From Kiloniella litopenaei (GTDB taxonomy: Bacteria; Pseudomonadota; Alphaproteobacteria; Kiloniellales; Kiloniellaceae), in contig NZ_LANI01000004.1 in NCBI RefSeq assembly GCF_000982415.1, forward strand, positions 248,001 to 312,000: 64,000 bases of DNA. The letters run 5' to 3'. The position numbers were made by a program, and so were the translations under genes. The notes under the pieces are model-generated. The model had not been told where the DNA came from, did no database searches, and saw nothing but the letters and a program-made list of their open reading frames with translations. Numbering within the stretch: the stretch's first letter is position 1; each line of letters opens with the position of its first letter. Of the stretch, positions 44,484 to 54,885 are shown piece after piece.

Positions 44484-46052
44484 ATGGTTCAGTTTTCCAA
44501 GTGGCAGATTTTTGCAGTTATTGGCGTTCTTGTTCTCGGTATTTTTTATGCCATGCCGAACTTGTTCAAAGAACAAACTCTTGAAACGTTCCCTGATTGG
44601 GTCGCGAGTGATCAAATTAACCTGGGGCTTGATCTTCAGGGTGGCTCATATCTCTTGCTGGAAGTTGATTTGGAAGCTGTCGAAGAAGAACAGCTAACGA
44701 ATTTGGTTGAAGGGATCAGGGCAAACCTGCGTTCTGAACGCATTGGATATCAGAATCTGGGTGTCGAAGGCAAAGCCGCAGTCTTTACATTGCGCGATGC
44801 AAGTGAAGAGATGATCGGGCGTGTCCGCCAGATGATTTTTCAAAATAACCCGGGATTATTGATTTCAACAGATGATGCCAAGGTTATTTCCGAATACAGT
44901 GATCAAGTCCTGAGAGAGCGCCGAATTGCGGTCATTAACCAGTCAATTGAAGTTCTTCGGAAACGTCTGGATGAAACAGGTACAAAAGAGATCAGCCTGC
45001 AGAGACAAGGTGAAAGCCGTATCCTAATTCAGGTGCCGGGTGTTAAAGATCCAGATGAAATTAAGCGCTTGATCGGTAAAACTGCGAAGTTGACGTTCCA
45101 CTTGGTTGATCAAAATGCTGACCCTTATTCAGGCAAGGCACCTGTTGGTTCACAAATTATGTTGTCGCAAGAAACACAGGCAAGTGGCCAACCACAACGT
45201 TACGTTATTAAAAAACGGGTGATGGTAAGTGGCGAAAACCTGATCGACGCACAGTCAACTTTCCAGGATGCTCAGCCTGTTATCTCGTTTACTTTTGATA
45301 CAACAGGGGCGCAAAGATTTGCGCGGGTAACCCAGGAAAATGTAAACCGTCCTTTTGCCATTGTTCTGGATGGCAAGGTTATTTCAGCCCCTGTTATCAG
45401 GTCTCCAATCCTAACGGGTAATGGGATCATTTCAGGTAACTTTACACCGCAATCTGCAGAAGAACTCGCTGTACTTCTCAGGGCTGGTGCTCTACCTGCG
45501 CCGCTTGATATTCTCGAAGAACGTACAGTTGGTGCCGGGCTTGGTGAAGATTCAGTCAATGCAGGTAAGATTGCGAGTATCATTGGCCTGGTGCTTGTGC
45601 TGATCTTTATGGGATCAGCTTATGGCCTGTTTGGTGTCATGGCGAATTTTGCACTGGTTGCGAATCTTGTTTTGATTGTCGCCGTTCTGTCGCTGTTTCA
45701 GGCGACACTTACGCTGCCGGGGATTGCGGGGATTGTGTTGACGATTGGTATGGCCGTGGATGCCAACGTACTTATTTTTGAGCGTATTCGCGAAGAAATA
45801 CGAAATGGTCGGGGACCGGTTATGGCGGTCGATGCAGGTTATAAACGGGCGATTGCAACGATCCTGGATTCAAATATTACGACCCTCATTGCGGCTGTTT
45901 TGCTGTTCCAGTTTGGGACAGGGCCGATCAAAGGATTTGCCGTCACACTGACCATCGGAATTGTTACATCTATGTTCACAGCGATTATGTTTACAAGATT
46001 GCTTATTGTGACCTGGTTGCGCCGCCGTCGGCCGCAATCGCTTGGTATATAA
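44484..46052 (+). CDS. secD: Protein translocase subunit SecD
   Basis: SecD is an RND-type, proton-driven partner that pulls preproteins out on the periplasmic side. The 522 residues have TM1 near residues 8-26, the D1 motif NLGLDLQGGSYLLLEV, the large P1 periplasmic domain, and five C-terminal helices with AGIVLTIGMAVDANVLIFERI. The length is normal for the short bacterial form. secF follows 15 nt later. Confidence 0.96.
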   Translation: MVQFSKWQIFAVIGVLVLGIFYAMPNLFKEQTLETFPDWVASDQINLGLDLQGGSYLLLEVDLEAVEEEQLTNLVEGIRANLRSERIGYQNLGVEGKAAVFTLRDASEEMIGRVRQMIFQNNPGLLISTDDAKVISEYSDQVLRERRIAVINQSIEVLRKRLDETGTKEISLQRQGESRILIQVPGVKDPDEIKRLIGKTAKLTFHLVDQNADPYSGKAPVGSQIMLSQETQASGQPQRYVIKKRVMVSGENLIDAQSTFQDAQPVISFTFDTTGAQRFARVTQENVNRPFAIVLDGKVISAPVIRSPILTGNGIISGNFTPQSAEELAVLLRAGALPAPLDILEERTVGAGLGEDSVNAGKIASIIGLVLVLIFMGSAYGLFGVMANFALVANLVLIVAVLSLFQATLTLPGIAGIVLTIGMAVDANVLIFERIREEIRNGRGPVMAVDAGYKRAIATILDSNITTLIAAVLLFQFGTGPIKGFAVTLTIGIVTSMFTAIMFTRLLIVTWLRRRRPQSLGI

Positions 46053-46067
46053 GAGGAGGCTGGAATA

Positions 46068-47045
46068 ATGGCGTTAATTAAAAAGCTTCCGACAGATCTT
46101 AACATCAACTTTATGGGCAAAAGAAAGCTCTTTATGGCTTTCTCTGCTCTTATGATTGCCTTGTCCCTGGTGTTGGTGGCAACACGAGGATTGAACTTTG
46201 GTGTCGATTTCCGGGGTGGTATTCTGATTGAAATCAGAACATCGGAACCTGCAGATTTGTCCTCTCTAAGATCTCGTATTGGTTCGCTTGGTCTGGGTGA
46301 AATTAGCTTACAGGAATTTGGTGCGCCAACAGATGTTTTGATCAACATCCAGAAACAGGATGGTGATGAAAAAGAACAGATGAAAGCCATTCAGTTGGTC
46401 AAGGACGAACTGGGGGCTGCGGTTGAAGAATATCGCCGTGTTGAGTTCGTTGGTCCAAAGGTAGGTGCTGAACTTAAAGAAGATGGGGCTTTAGCCACGC
46501 TTTTTGCTTTACTGGGGATCGCTTTTTACATTTGGTTCCGGTTTGAATGGCAATTTTCGGTTGCTGCCTTGATGGCATTGACACACGATATTATTACGAC
46601 AATCGGTTTCTTTGCCCTGACACAGTACGAATTCAATCTGGCGACGCTTGCGGCTGTTTTGACGATTGCGGGCTATTCGATCAACGATACGGTTGTTATT
46701 TTTGACCGTGTGCGTGACGAACTACGCCGCTATAAAAAGATGGAAGTAATCGACGTGCTCAATATGTCGATTAACAGAACACTTTCCCGGACCGTATTGA
46801 CATCTGTTACCACATTACTTGCCCTTATCGCACTCTTTGTGTTTGGTGGCGAAGTCATCAGAGGGTTGAGCCTTGGACTTATCTGGGGTGTTACCATCGG
46901 GACCTATTCTTCTGTCGGGCTTGCTGTTCCACTGCTTTTTGCAACGAACGTCAGATCCTCTATTCCTGAAGAAGAGGAAGAGGGACTTGTGGACGAGAAC
47001 GGTGATAAGATCGAACTCGTTCAGGAAAATGACAAAGCCAGTTAG
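46068..47045 (+). CDS. secF: Protein translocase subunit SecF
   Basis: SecF pairs with SecD. The 325 residues have TM1, the D1 region LNFGVDFRGGILIEI, a small P4 periplasmic domain and helices 2-6 with VLTIAGYSINDTVVIFDRV. The tail is acidic. It is followed 12 nt later by the Mth938-type gene, so the Sec operon continues. Confidence 0.96.
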   Translation: MALIKKLPTDLNINFMGKRKLFMAFSALMIALSLVLVATRGLNFGVDFRGGILIEIRTSEPADLSSLRSRIGSLGLGEISLQEFGAPTDVLINIQKQDGDEKEQMKAIQLVKDELGAAVEEYRRVEFVGPKVGAELKEDGALATLFALLGIAFYIWFRFEWQFSVAALMALTHDIITTIGFFALTQYEFNLATLAAVLTIAGYSINDTVVIFDRVRDELRRYKKMEVIDVLNMSINRTLSRTVLTSVTTLLALIALFVFGGEVIRGLSLGLIWGVTIGTYSSVGLAVPLLFATNVRSSIPEEEEEGLVDENGDKIELVQENDKAS

Positions 47046-47057
47046 GAGTTAACCTTC

Positions 47058-47435
47058 GTGGAAGTCTCGCTTAAAATTCCAGAAGGAAAACAGGTTATTG
47101 AAAAATATGGTAATGGTCGGTTCATGGTATCCGACCATTACCATGAAGGTTCAATTTTGGTACTACCGGATTTGACTGAATCCTGGTCCGTTCAGCGCTT
47201 TTCCGAAGTATCTTTGAAAACCCTCAGTTCTTTTGTCGAAAAGGCAGACGAGATAGAGGTATTGATTATCGGGTGCGGAGCCAAAGGTGAATTTATTACA
47301 CCTGCTTTCCGTAATAGCTTGAAAGAAAAAGGTCTAATTGTAGATGCTATGGATACAGGTGCTGCCTGTCGCACCTATAACGTCCTTCTTTCCGAGGGCC
47401 GGAATGTTGCCGCTGCTTTGATCGCAGTTGATTAA
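47058..47435 (+). CDS. Mth938-like protein (NDUFAF3 homologue)
   Basis: The 125-residue protein has the Mth938/DUF498 fold. Conserved parts are ILVLPDLTESW, EVLIIGCGAKGEF and, near the C-terminus, TGAACRTYNVLLSEGRNVAAA. Human NDUFAF3, needed for assembly of mitochondrial complex I, has the same fold (family knowledge). The start is GTG at 47058. It lies directly behind secF and 22 nt before the NDUFAF6-like gene. The bacterial role is not established; a membrane-assembly role for complex I or another complex is the reasonable inference. Confidence 0.88.
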   Translation: MEVSLKIPEGKQVIEKYGNGRFMVSDHYHEGSILVLPDLTESWSVQRFSEVSLKTLSSFVEKADEIEVLIIGCGAKGEFITPAFRNSLKEKGLIVDAMDTGAACRTYNVLLSEGRNVAAALIAVD

Positions 47436-47457
47436 GATTTTCGCAGGCGCTTATCAT

Positions 47458-48327
47458 ATGTCGAATGAAACTGGCCTTTCCTATTGTGGTGAAGACATTA
47501 AAAAGAACGACTATGATCGTTATTTAACCTGTCTTTTTGCAAAGGATACTGTGCGGGAAAATCTTTTTGCCCTTTATGCTTTCAATCAGGAAATAGCCAA
47601 GACTGCTGAAGTTGTCAGTGAGCCCTTAACGGGAATGATTCGTTTGCAATGGTGGCGAGAAGCTATTGAAGGAATTTACGAGGGAAAACCTCGGAAACAT
47701 CTTGTTGTTGAAGCATTAGCCAAAGCCGTGACCGAGCATGAGCTAAAGCGTAATAAACTTGATGAGTTTATAAATGCCAGAGAATTTGATCTAGAAGAGG
47801 CGGTCCCGCAAAATTTGTCAGCCTTGGAAAAGTACGTTCGAAAAACGTCTTCGGAACTGCTGGCTTTGGCAAGCGATATCGTCATTAATAAAACAAGTTT
47901 GGATAAGAAAACAACAGCGTCTCTCGATCAAGTTTGTCGGTCTATGGGGATAGCCTGGGGATTACTTGGTATTGTTAGAGCTACGCCCTTTTATGCTGCA
48001 AAAAAACGAATTTATTTACCCCAAGATCTTATTAGTCAGTGTGAACTGAACACGGCTACGCTTTTTGAGTTAAAATCCTCACCAGAGCTATGCGAGATTA
48101 CCAAGGTTTTAACGATGGCGGTCAAGAACCACCTAATTCAGGCGCGTGTTCTTTCAAAGGAAGTACCCAAGCAAGTCAAATCCCTGCTATTACTGGGTGT
48201 GTTGGCAGATCAGTATATCAAAAAATTAGAAGCCAATGGTTATAATCCTTTTGATAAGGCACTTCATCACCCAAAGACGTCTGCGACGTGGCAGCTTATG
48301 TGGGCCAATATTTGGGGACGTTACTAA
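47458..48327 (+). CDS. Squalene/phytoene synthase-like protein (NDUFAF6 homologue)
   Basis: The protein belongs to the squalene/phytoene synthase fold but lacks the Asp-rich DxxxD metal motifs needed for prenyl diphosphate chemistry. The first motif position reads YAFNQEIAKTAEVVSEP. GMIRLQWWREAI, IVRATPFYAAKKRIYLP and the overall layout instead match the NDUFAF6 branch, the human complex I assembly factor (family knowledge). I chose ATG at 47458 (290 residues); a TTG at 47428 would overlap the previous gene. It is the last gene of the yajC-secDF operon and is followed by a terminator. Confidence 0.85.
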   Translation: MSNETGLSYCGEDIKKNDYDRYLTCLFAKDTVRENLFALYAFNQEIAKTAEVVSEPLTGMIRLQWWREAIEGIYEGKPRKHLVVEALAKAVTEHELKRNKLDEFINAREFDLEEAVPQNLSALEKYVRKTSSELLALASDIVINKTSLDKKTTASLDQVCRSMGIAWGLLGIVRATPFYAAKKRIYLPQDLISQCELNTATLFELKSSPELCEITKVLTMAVKNHLIQARVLSKEVPKQVKSLLLLGVLADQYIKKLEANGYNPFDKALHHPKTSATWQLMWANIWGRY

Positions 48328-48330
48328 ATA

Positions 48331-48358
48331 AAAAGGTCGCTCACCAAAGCGACCTTTT
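48331..48358. terminator. Bidirectional terminator between the Sec operon and trmFO
   Basis: AAAAGGTCGC pairs with GCGACCTTTT (10 bp, 8-nt loop). The A and T runs on both sides let it serve both convergent transcripts. Confidence 0.87.
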
Positions 48359-48384
48359 AAACTGAGTAAACTGGTTTCCCAATT

Positions 48385-49746
48385 CTATTGGTTTTCATCC
48401 AGCCAGGTTTTTAAATCTTCCAGTGCGCGCTTGGAATAAAGCGGCTTACGATCTTTCTTTTTAAGCTTTTTACCCGGTCCCTTTGGAATGTTTGGGAAAA
48501 TCCCGAAATTCACATTCATGGGCTGAAAGGTTTTTGCATCAGCGCCGCCTGTGACGTGATTTATCAGTGCGCCGTGGGCCGTGGTAATTGGGGGGGCGGG
48601 CAGATCTTTGCCCAAACGTTCCGCAGCGGCAAATCGCCCGGCCATCAAACCTGATGCGGCTGATTCCACATATCCCTCAACACCGGTAATCTGCCCGGCA
48701 AATCTGAGGCGCGGCATTGGCTTCATGCGCAGAGAATGATCAAGTAGCTTAGGTGATTTCAAAAAAGTATTACGATGAAGGCCCCCAAGGCGGGCAAACT
48801 CAGCTTCTTCAAGACCTGGAATTGCACGAATAATTTCCATTTGCGCGCCGTATTTCATCTTGGTCTGGAAACCAACGATATTATATATGGTGCCCAGTTT
48901 GTTGTCTTGACGCAGTTGAACAACAGCATAGGGTTCCTCGTCGCTGTGCGGGTTTGATAATCCAACGGGCTTCATGGGACCAAAACGGAGTGTTTCAACA
49001 CCTCGGCTTGCCATGACTTCGATTGGCAAGCAGCCTTCGAAATAGGGAGTGTTTTCTTCCCACTCCTTAAAGTCTGTTTTCTCACTGTCGATCAAGGCTT
49101 GAATAAAGGTTTCATATTGTTCTTTATTCATCGGGCAGTTGATGTAGTCGGCGCCATCGCCGCCGGGTCCAACCTTGTCATATCTGGACTGGAACCAAGC
49201 CTTGTCAAAGTTGATGGAATCTTTGTACACGATGGGGGCGATTGCATCGAAGAAGGCGAGGTACTCTTCCCCGGTGATTGAAGCAATGACCTCGCTCATG
49301 CTTTCGGATGTCAAAGGTCCTGTGGCGATAATGACAGAATCCCACTCTTCAGGGGGAAGGGCTGAAACCTCTTCGCGTTTGATGGTCACGAGGGGGTGAT
49401 CTTCCAAGCGCTTGGTGACTTCGTCTGAAAAGTCGTTTCTGTCAACAGCCAAAGCACCACCCGCAGGAACCATATGTTTTGCGGCACAGGACATGATGAG
49501 CGAGTCCATTCTGCGCATTTCTTCGTGCAACAGACCAACAGCATTATTTTCATAATCATCTGACCGGAAAGAATTGGAGCAGACCAGCTCGGCAAGACCT
49601 TCGCCCTGGTGTGCTTCTGTTTTCCGAACCGGACGCATTTCATGAAGAACTACGGGAACGCCTGCTTGTGCGATTTGCCAGGTTGCTTCTGTTCCGGCCA
49701 TACCACCGCCAACGACGTGGATCTCTTTTAGGTCACTCTTGCTCAT
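48385..49746 (-). CDS. trmFO: Methylenetetrahydrofolate--tRNA-(uracil-5-)-methyltransferase TrmFO
   Basis: TrmFO makes ribothymidine at tRNA position 54 using methylene-THF and FADH2, in contrast to SAM-dependent TrmA. The protein has the FAD-binding loop [33 protein letters not shown] with the conserved Cys, and [15 protein letters not shown] near residue 330 (numbering from the chosen start). I chose the Met at 49746 (453 residues), preceded by AAAGAGA, over upstream in-frame starts. It is convergent to the Sec operon. Confidence 0.95.
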   Translation of the reverse strand: MSKSDLKEIHVVGGGMAGTEATWQIAQAGVPVVLHEMRPVRKTEAHQGEGLAELVCSNSFRSDDYENNAVGLLHEEMRRMDSLIMSCAAKHMVPAGGALAVDRNDFSDEVTKRLEDHPLVTIKREEVSALPPEEWDSVIIATGPLTSESMSEVIASITGEEYLAFFDAIAPIVYKDSINFDKAWFQSRYDKVGPGGDGADYINCPMNKEQYETFIQALIDSEKTDFKEWEENTPYFEGCLPIEVMASRGVETLRFGPMKPVGLSNPHSDEEPYAVVQLRQDNKLGTIYNIVGFQTKMKYGAQMEIIRAIPGLEEAEFARLGGLHRNTFLKSPKLLDHSLRMKPMPRLRFAGQITGVEGYVESAASGLMAGRFAAAERLGKDLPAPPITTAHGALINHVTGGADAKTFQPMNVNFGIFPNIPKGPGKKLKKKDRKPLYSKRALEDLKTWLDENQ

Positions 49747-49898
49747 GATTGTCTCTTTACTATTCATTGCGCCTGCAATAATAAAATTTTTTGTGTTATA
49801 TCTACTAAAAAGCTGCTTTGCACCCATATGTTTTAAATAAATATATTTTCTTTCTCAGACCGTAATAATAACACAATAAACCGGAGCTCTTTAATTTC

Positions 49899-51143
49899 AT
49901 GCAACGAATTGATGATCGCGTAAGGCGTGGTGGCGATGAAGACAGTCTGATCGGCTCTGTGGTTGATTGGGTAATGGCGCAGGCACTTCGTGATACGACG
50001 ATTGAAGCGTTATTCGAAGGCTGCTGCCTAAGGCTGAGGTCTGCGGGGTTACCTATTGCTCGCGGATATATCGCTTTTCGTACTCTGCATCCTCTATACA
50101 GCGCCATGGGGTTGACCTGGGAGCTTGGTAACGGCGTGAAAACGGTCGGTATGTCACACGAAAGTTCCGGCTCTGAAGAATGGCGCAGAAGTCCGTTCTA
50201 TTTCATGTTGAGTAAAGAGATCGGCTTGCTGAGACGACGTTTAGTTGGCGAAGGTGCTATCCATGACTTTAAGCTTATGGAAGATCTTCGTGACGATGGT
50301 TATACAGATGTCTTGTGTTACGCGATCCATTTTGATCAGGAATCTCTGGGTGATACAGATGGCAGGGGCATTCTGGGAACCTGGTCGAGTGACATTAAAG
50401 CGGGATTGAGTGATACAGATATCAAATCGCTTATTCGCGTGCAAAACCGTTTGGCTGTTGCCTGTAAAGTTATTATTACCCAGCAAATTGCCCATAATAT
50501 CTCAACAACATATCTAGGCCGTAATGCGGGACAACGGGTTCTCAAAGGGCAAATCCAACGTGGGGACGGTGAAAAAATTCATGCGGTTATCTGGTACAGT
50601 GATCTCAGAAATTCGACCGCCTTGGCAGATATGATGCCGGAAGAGGATTATCTGGATCTGCTCAATGGGTATTTTGAAAGTACGGCTGGGGCCATTATTG
50701 ATAATGGCGGAGACGTTTTATTACTGATCGGTGATGCGGTTTTGGGCATTTTTCCGTTCTCAGAAGATAAAACACAGGCAGAAACCGGGGAAATGGCAGT
50801 AAAAGCAGCCCATGATGCGGTGGAACGTATCAAGGAACTTAATGCCTGTGCCTGTGATAATGGCAAATGCGAGGCCTCTTTTGGTCTTGGTTTGCATGTT
50901 GGTAATGTGATGTTCGGCAATATCGGATTGCCTGATCGGCTTCAGTTCACAACGGTTGGTCCTGCGGTGAACGAGGTTGCCAGATTGGAAGCACTGACCA
51001 AAGACCTTGGTAAGCGCATTTTGATGAGTAAGGAATTTGCCGAAATCGTCGGACGGAAATGCATGCCAATGGGCGAGCACACATTGCGCGGGATCGAAGA
51101 AGTACGTGAGATCTATACGCTGGATGATCAAATAAAGGTATGA
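49899..51143 (+). CDS. Class III nucleotide cyclase domain protein
   Basis: The 414-residue soluble protein has an N-terminal region of about 200 residues of unknown fold and a C-terminal class III cyclase domain (about 225-400). Metal-binding Asp235 (WYSDLRNST) and Asp279 (IGDAVLGIF) are intact, as are the transition-state Asn358 and Arg362 (VNEVAR). The two base-recognition positions are unusual: the Lys normally three residues before the GD is Leu275, and the Asp of the GDAVN motif is Pro355. Substrate, ATP or otherwise, is thus open. Similar GPAVNEA variants occur in alphaproteobacterial cyclases (family knowledge). It stands alone. Confidence 0.88.
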   Translation: MQRIDDRVRRGGDEDSLIGSVVDWVMAQALRDTTIEALFEGCCLRLRSAGLPIARGYIAFRTLHPLYSAMGLTWELGNGVKTVGMSHESSGSEEWRRSPFYFMLSKEIGLLRRRLVGEGAIHDFKLMEDLRDDGYTDVLCYAIHFDQESLGDTDGRGILGTWSSDIKAGLSDTDIKSLIRVQNRLAVACKVIITQQIAHNISTTYLGRNAGQRVLKGQIQRGDGEKIHAVIWYSDLRNSTALADMMPEEDYLDLLNGYFESTAGAIIDNGGDVLLLIGDAVLGIFPFSEDKTQAETGEMAVKAAHDAVERIKELNACACDNGKCEASFGLGLHVGNVMFGNIGLPDRLQFTTVGPAVNEVARLEALTKDLGKRILMSKEFAEIVGRKCMPMGEHTLRGIEEVREIYTLDDQIKV

Positions 51144-51163
51144 TTTATTAATCTGATTTATTG

Positions 51164-51202
51164 AAAAAGGCCGGATAGCTTGTTTTCTATCCGGCCTTTT
51201 TT
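51164..51202. terminator. Bidirectional terminator between the cyclase gene and uvrA
   Basis: A 15-bp stem (AAAAAGGCCGGATAG / CTATCCGGCCTTTTT) with an 8-nt loop lies between convergent genes and directly abuts the uvrA stop. Confidence 0.92.
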
Positions 51203-51203
51203 G

Positions 51204-54044
51204 TTACTTCAGGTAAGGTTTTAAATATTCACCTGTGTAGCTACCCTTCGTCTTGGCGACATCTTCCGGTGTTCCTGTCGCGACAACGCGTCCGCCTTTG
51301 TCTCCGCCCTCGGGACCCATGTCGATAATCCAGTCGGCAATTTTGATGACTTCAAGATTATGTTCAATACACAGGATGGTGTTGCCTTGATCAACCAGGG
51401 TTTGCAAGACTTCCAACAGTTTTTTTACATCGTCAAAGTGCAGACCTGTTGTCGGCTCATCCAGAATGTAAAGTGTTTTACCCGTTGCACGTCTGGAGAG
51501 TTCTTTTGCCAGTTTAACGCGCTGGGCTTCCCCGCCGGAAAGTGTTGTGGCTGCCTGACCAACCTGCACATAGCCAAGGCCAACTCTTTGAAGTGTTTCC
51601 AGCTTGTTCCGTATCGAAGGGACGGCCTTAAAAAATTCCAGTCCGTCATCTACGTTCATCTGTAAGACATCAGATATGGATTTGCCCTTATAGAGAATTT
51701 CAAGTGTCTCGCGGTTATAGCGTTTACCCTTGCAGACATCGCATTCAACATAAACATCGGGCAGGAAGTGCATCTCGATCTTGATAACACCATCGCCTTG
51801 ACAGGCTTCACAACGCCCGCCCTTTACATTGAAAGAGAAGCGTCCGGGTTTGTATCCGCGGGTTTTCGCTTCGGGCAAGCCGGCAAACCAGTCTCTGATC
51901 GGAGAGAATGCGCCAGTGTAAGTCGCGGGGTTTGATCGTGGTGTTCGGCCAATAGGGGATTGGTCGATATCAATTACCTTATCGATAAACTCTAACCCTT
52001 CGATGGCATCGTGGCTTCCGGGTTGTCCCTTTGCATTGTGGAGTTTCCGGGAAACCGCTTTGTAGAGTGTCTCCAGAATGAGTGTTGATTTCCCACTACC
52101 GGAAACGCCCGTGATACAGGTAAAGGTTCCAAGGGGAACATCAATAGAAACATTCTTCAGGTTATTCTCATTGGCTTTGAGGACTTTGATGGTTTGCCCT
52201 TTGTGGCCTTTGCGCCGCTGTTCCGGCAGGTTGATTGCCAATTCACCCGTCAGGTATTTCGCGGTTAAACTTTCTTTTGTTGCCATGACTTCATTGGGGG
52301 AGCCACAGGCGACAACCTGCCCACCATGGGTTCCGGCACGCGGCCCCATATCTACGAGGTAATCTGCGGTTCGAATAGCGTCTTCATCATGTTCGACTAC
52401 AACAACAGTATTACCCAAATCTCGCAAACGACGCAGTGTTTCCAGCAGTCGGGCATTATCCCGCTGATGCAGACCGATTGAAGGCTCGTCCAGTACATAG
52501 AGAACCCCGGTCAGGCCCGACCCAATTTGCGAGGCCAGTCGAATGCGTTGGCTTTCACCACCCGACAGGGTTGCGGAAGAACGGGAAAGTGTCAGGTAAT
52601 CAAGGCCGACATTTACCAGAAAATAGAGGCGTTCGTTAATTTCCTTGAGAATTCTGACCGCAATTTCATTTTCCTTGTCGCTGAGAATATCCGGGAGTTT
52701 ATTGAACCATTTTTCAGCCTCGGCAATAGAAAGTTGGGCAATCTCGCCAACGTGTTTTTTACCAATTTTAACGGCCAGAGCTTCCGGTTTGAGGCGATGC
52801 CCATCGCATGTCTGGCAAGGCTGTTTTGTCTGGTATTTTGACAGCTCTTCGCGAACCCAGTCACTGTCGGTTTCGCGAAAACGTCTTTCCATGTTGGGAA
52901 TAATGCCTTCGAAAGGCTTCTTGGTCTGATAGCTTCGGTTGCCATCTGTATAGGTTATTTCGATGACCTCTTTACCTGAACCATGCAGAAGCAGTTTTTT
53001 GATTTTTTCAGGTAGGTCGTTCCAGGCGAGATCAAGAGCAAAGCCGTAGTGCTCGGCAAGACTTTTTAGGGTTTGCAAATAGTATTTAGAAGTCGAATTT
53101 GCCCAGGGAGCAATGGCCCCTTCTTTTAGGGTAACACGTTGGTCCGGTACGATCAGATCACCGTCAAAGATCAGGGTTTTCCCCAATCCGTCACAGGCGG
53201 GACAGGCCCCAAAGGGATTGTTGAAAGAGAACAGTCTGGGTTCAATCTCGTCAATGGTAAAACCTGATACCGGGCAGGCATAACGGGCCGAGAAAATTGT
53301 CTGTTCACCTGTCTTGGCGTTTTCAGCAAAGGCGATGCCATCGGCAAGGTTCAATGCGGTTTCCAGGCTGTCAGCCAAACGTGTTTTTATGTCATCCTTG
53401 ACCACCACACGGTCAACAACAACCTCGATGTCGTGCTTTTTCTTTTTATCAAGCGCGGGAACGTCGCCGATTTCGTAAAGCTCTCCGTCAACTTTGACGC
53501 GTTGAAAGCCTCGAACCTGTAAATCGGCCAGTTCTTTACGGTACTCGCCTTTACGCCCCCGGACAATTGGCGCAAGCAGATAGAGGCGGGTACCACTTTC
53601 CATTTCCATAACCTTGTCAACCATCTGGCTGACGGACTGGCTTTCAATGGGAAGGCCCGTTGTCGGTGAGTAGGGAATGCCAACCCGGGCAAAGAGAAGG
53701 CGCAGGTAATCGTAAATTTCTGTGACAGTACCAACGGTAGAGCGTGGGTTTTTGGACGTTGTCTTTTGCTCGATTGAAATCGCTGGCGATAGTCCTTCGA
53801 TAGAATCCACATCCGGCTTTTGCATCAGTTCCAGGAACTGGCGAGCATAGGCGGAAAGGGATTCGACATAACGTCGCTGTCCTTCGGCGTAGATCGTATC
53901 AAAGGCGAGAGACGACTTGCCGGACCCACTGAGGCCTGTGATAACAACGAGTTCGTTTCTGGGTAAATCAACACTGACGTTTTTCAGGTTATGTTCTCTC
54001 GCGCCACGTACGGAAATAGTGCGGGATTCCTGTATTGAACTCAT
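51204..54044 (-). CDS. uvrA: Excinuclease ABC subunit UvrA
   Basis: UvrA is the damage sensor of nucleotide excision repair, a tandem ABC ATPase with zinc modules. The 946 residues include Walker [15 protein letters not shown] and [15 protein letters not shown], the signatures [11 protein letters not shown] and [15 protein letters not shown], and zinc-finger cysteines in [13 protein letters not shown] and [15 protein letters not shown] checked the start by [19 protein letters not shown]. The length is typical. I looked for an alphaproteobacterial SOS box in its upstream region and did not find a convincing one. Confidence 0.97.
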   Translation of the reverse strand: MSSIQESRTISVRGAREHNLKNVSVDLPRNELVVITGLSGSGKSSLAFDTIYAEGQRRYVESLSAYARQFLELMQKPDVDSIEGLSPAISIEQKTTSKNPRSTVGTVTEIYDYLRLLFARVGIPYSPTTGLPIESQSVSQMVDKVMEMESGTRLYLLAPIVRGRKGEYRKELADLQVRGFQRVKVDGELYEIGDVPALDKKKKHDIEVVVDRVVVKDDIKTRLADSLETALNLADGIAFAENAKTGEQTIFSARYACPVSGFTIDEIEPRLFSFNNPFGACPACDGLGKTLIFDGDLIVPDQRVTLKEGAIAPWANSTSKYYLQTLKSLAEHYGFALDLAWNDLPEKIKKLLLHGSGKEVIEITYTDGNRSYQTKKPFEGIIPNMERRFRETDSDWVREELSKYQTKQPCQTCDGHRLKPEALAVKIGKKHVGEIAQLSIAEAEKWFNKLPDILSDKENEIAVRILKEINERLYFLVNVGLDYLTLSRSSATLSGGESQRIRLASQIGSGLTGVLYVLDEPSIGLHQRDNARLLETLRRLRDLGNTVVVVEHDEDAIRTADYLVDMGPRAGTHGGQVVACGSPNEVMATKESLTAKYLTGELAINLPEQRRKGHKGQTIKVLKANENNLKNVSIDVPLGTFTCITGVSGSGKSTLILETLYKAVSRKLHNAKGQPGSHDAIEGLEFIDKVIDIDQSPIGRTPRSNPATYTGAFSPIRDWFAGLPEAKTRGYKPGRFSFNVKGGRCEACQGDGVIKIEMHFLPDVYVECDVCKGKRYNRETLEILYKGKSISDVLQMNVDDGLEFFKAVPSIRNKLETLQRVGLGYVQVGQAATTLSGGEAQRVKLAKELSRRATGKTLYILDEPTTGLHFDDVKKLLEVLQTLVDQGNTILCIEHNLEVIKIADWIIDMGPEGGDKGGRVVATGTPEDVAKTKGSYTGEYLKPYLK

Positions 54045-54284
54045 TTTGTCGCCTGTAAATGTTTTGCAAATGTTCTCGTTGGAATATATATGGACGAACA
54101 GTGAACAAAATGCATCCTTTTTTATAAAAACGGATGAAAAATTTGCTGAAAAGCTTTCTGAAAAATGCGAAGATCTTGCAGAAAAGAGATCGATCTTTTA
54201 TTAGACGTTGGCTCTGAGCGACCCGACTGATAGGGTTTCAGATCAAATTTTTTAGATTCTAAAGTAAATCATAGGGAAGAAGCC

Positions 54285-54812
54285 ATGGCTGGTAGTGTTA
54301 ACAAGGTGATTCTGGTTGGTAATCTGGGGCGAGATCCTGAAATCCGTTCCATGCAATCAGGACAGCGTGTGGCTAATTTGAACATAGCAACATCAGAAAG
54401 CTGGAAAGACCGCAACACGGGCGAACGTCGGGACAAAACCGAATGGCACCGTGTGGTGATTTTTAACGATCGTCTGGTTGATGTTGCCGAGAAATTCTTG
54501 CGCAAAGGCTCCAAGGTTTATCTGGAAGGCCAGTTGCAAACCCGTAAATGGACGGATAACGCGGGTGTTGAAAAATACACCACAGAGATCGTTCTACAGA
54601 ACTTCCGCGGCGAACTGACAATGCTTGATGGTCGTAACGACGGTCAGGGCGGCGGCTTTGGCGATTCTTCCGGTGGTGACGCTGGTGGCTTTGGCAGCAG
54701 CGGTAGCTCAGGCGGCGGTTACGGCGGCGGCTTTGGCGGTGGTTCCTCTGGTGGTGGATCAACAGGCGGCAGTGCACCAGTTGACGACCTAGACGACGAA
54801 ATCCCGTTCTAA
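54285..54812 (+). CDS. ssb: Single-stranded DNA-binding protein
   Basis: SSB binds single-stranded DNA as a tetramer during replication and repair. The 175 residues have the OB-fold domain (about 1-110, starting [18 protein letters not shown]), a Gly/Ser-rich flexible linker (about 118-165) and the acidic tip DDLDDEIPF that recruits partner proteins. It diverges from uvrA, the classical arrangement in many proteobacteria. A terminator follows. Confidence 0.96.
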   Translation: MAGSVNKVILVGNLGRDPEIRSMQSGQRVANLNIATSESWKDRNTGERRDKTEWHRVVIFNDRLVDVAEKFLRKGSKVYLEGQLQTRKWTDNAGVEKYTTEIVLQNFRGELTMLDGRNDGQGGGFGDSSGGDAGGFGSSGSSGGGYGGGFGGGSSGGGSTGGSAPVDDLDDEIPF

Positions 54813-54833
54813 GTTTGTTGAAATACGTTAATG

Positions 54834-54865
54834 AAAGCGGCTCTTTGGGGGCCGCTTTTCTATTT
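54834..54865 (+). terminator. Rho-independent terminator of ssb
   Basis: AAAGCGGC pairs with GCCGCTTT around a 9-nt loop and is followed by TTTTCTATTT. Confidence 0.85.
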
Positions 54866-54885
54866 GAGGTAGGGATAAGAAAGCT

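Noticed and set aside
54072-54106. Possible SOS box between uvrA and ssb
   Set aside because: GTTC and GAAC half-sites exist, but none has the 7-nt spacing of the alphaproteobacterial LexA site GTTC-N7-GTTC.
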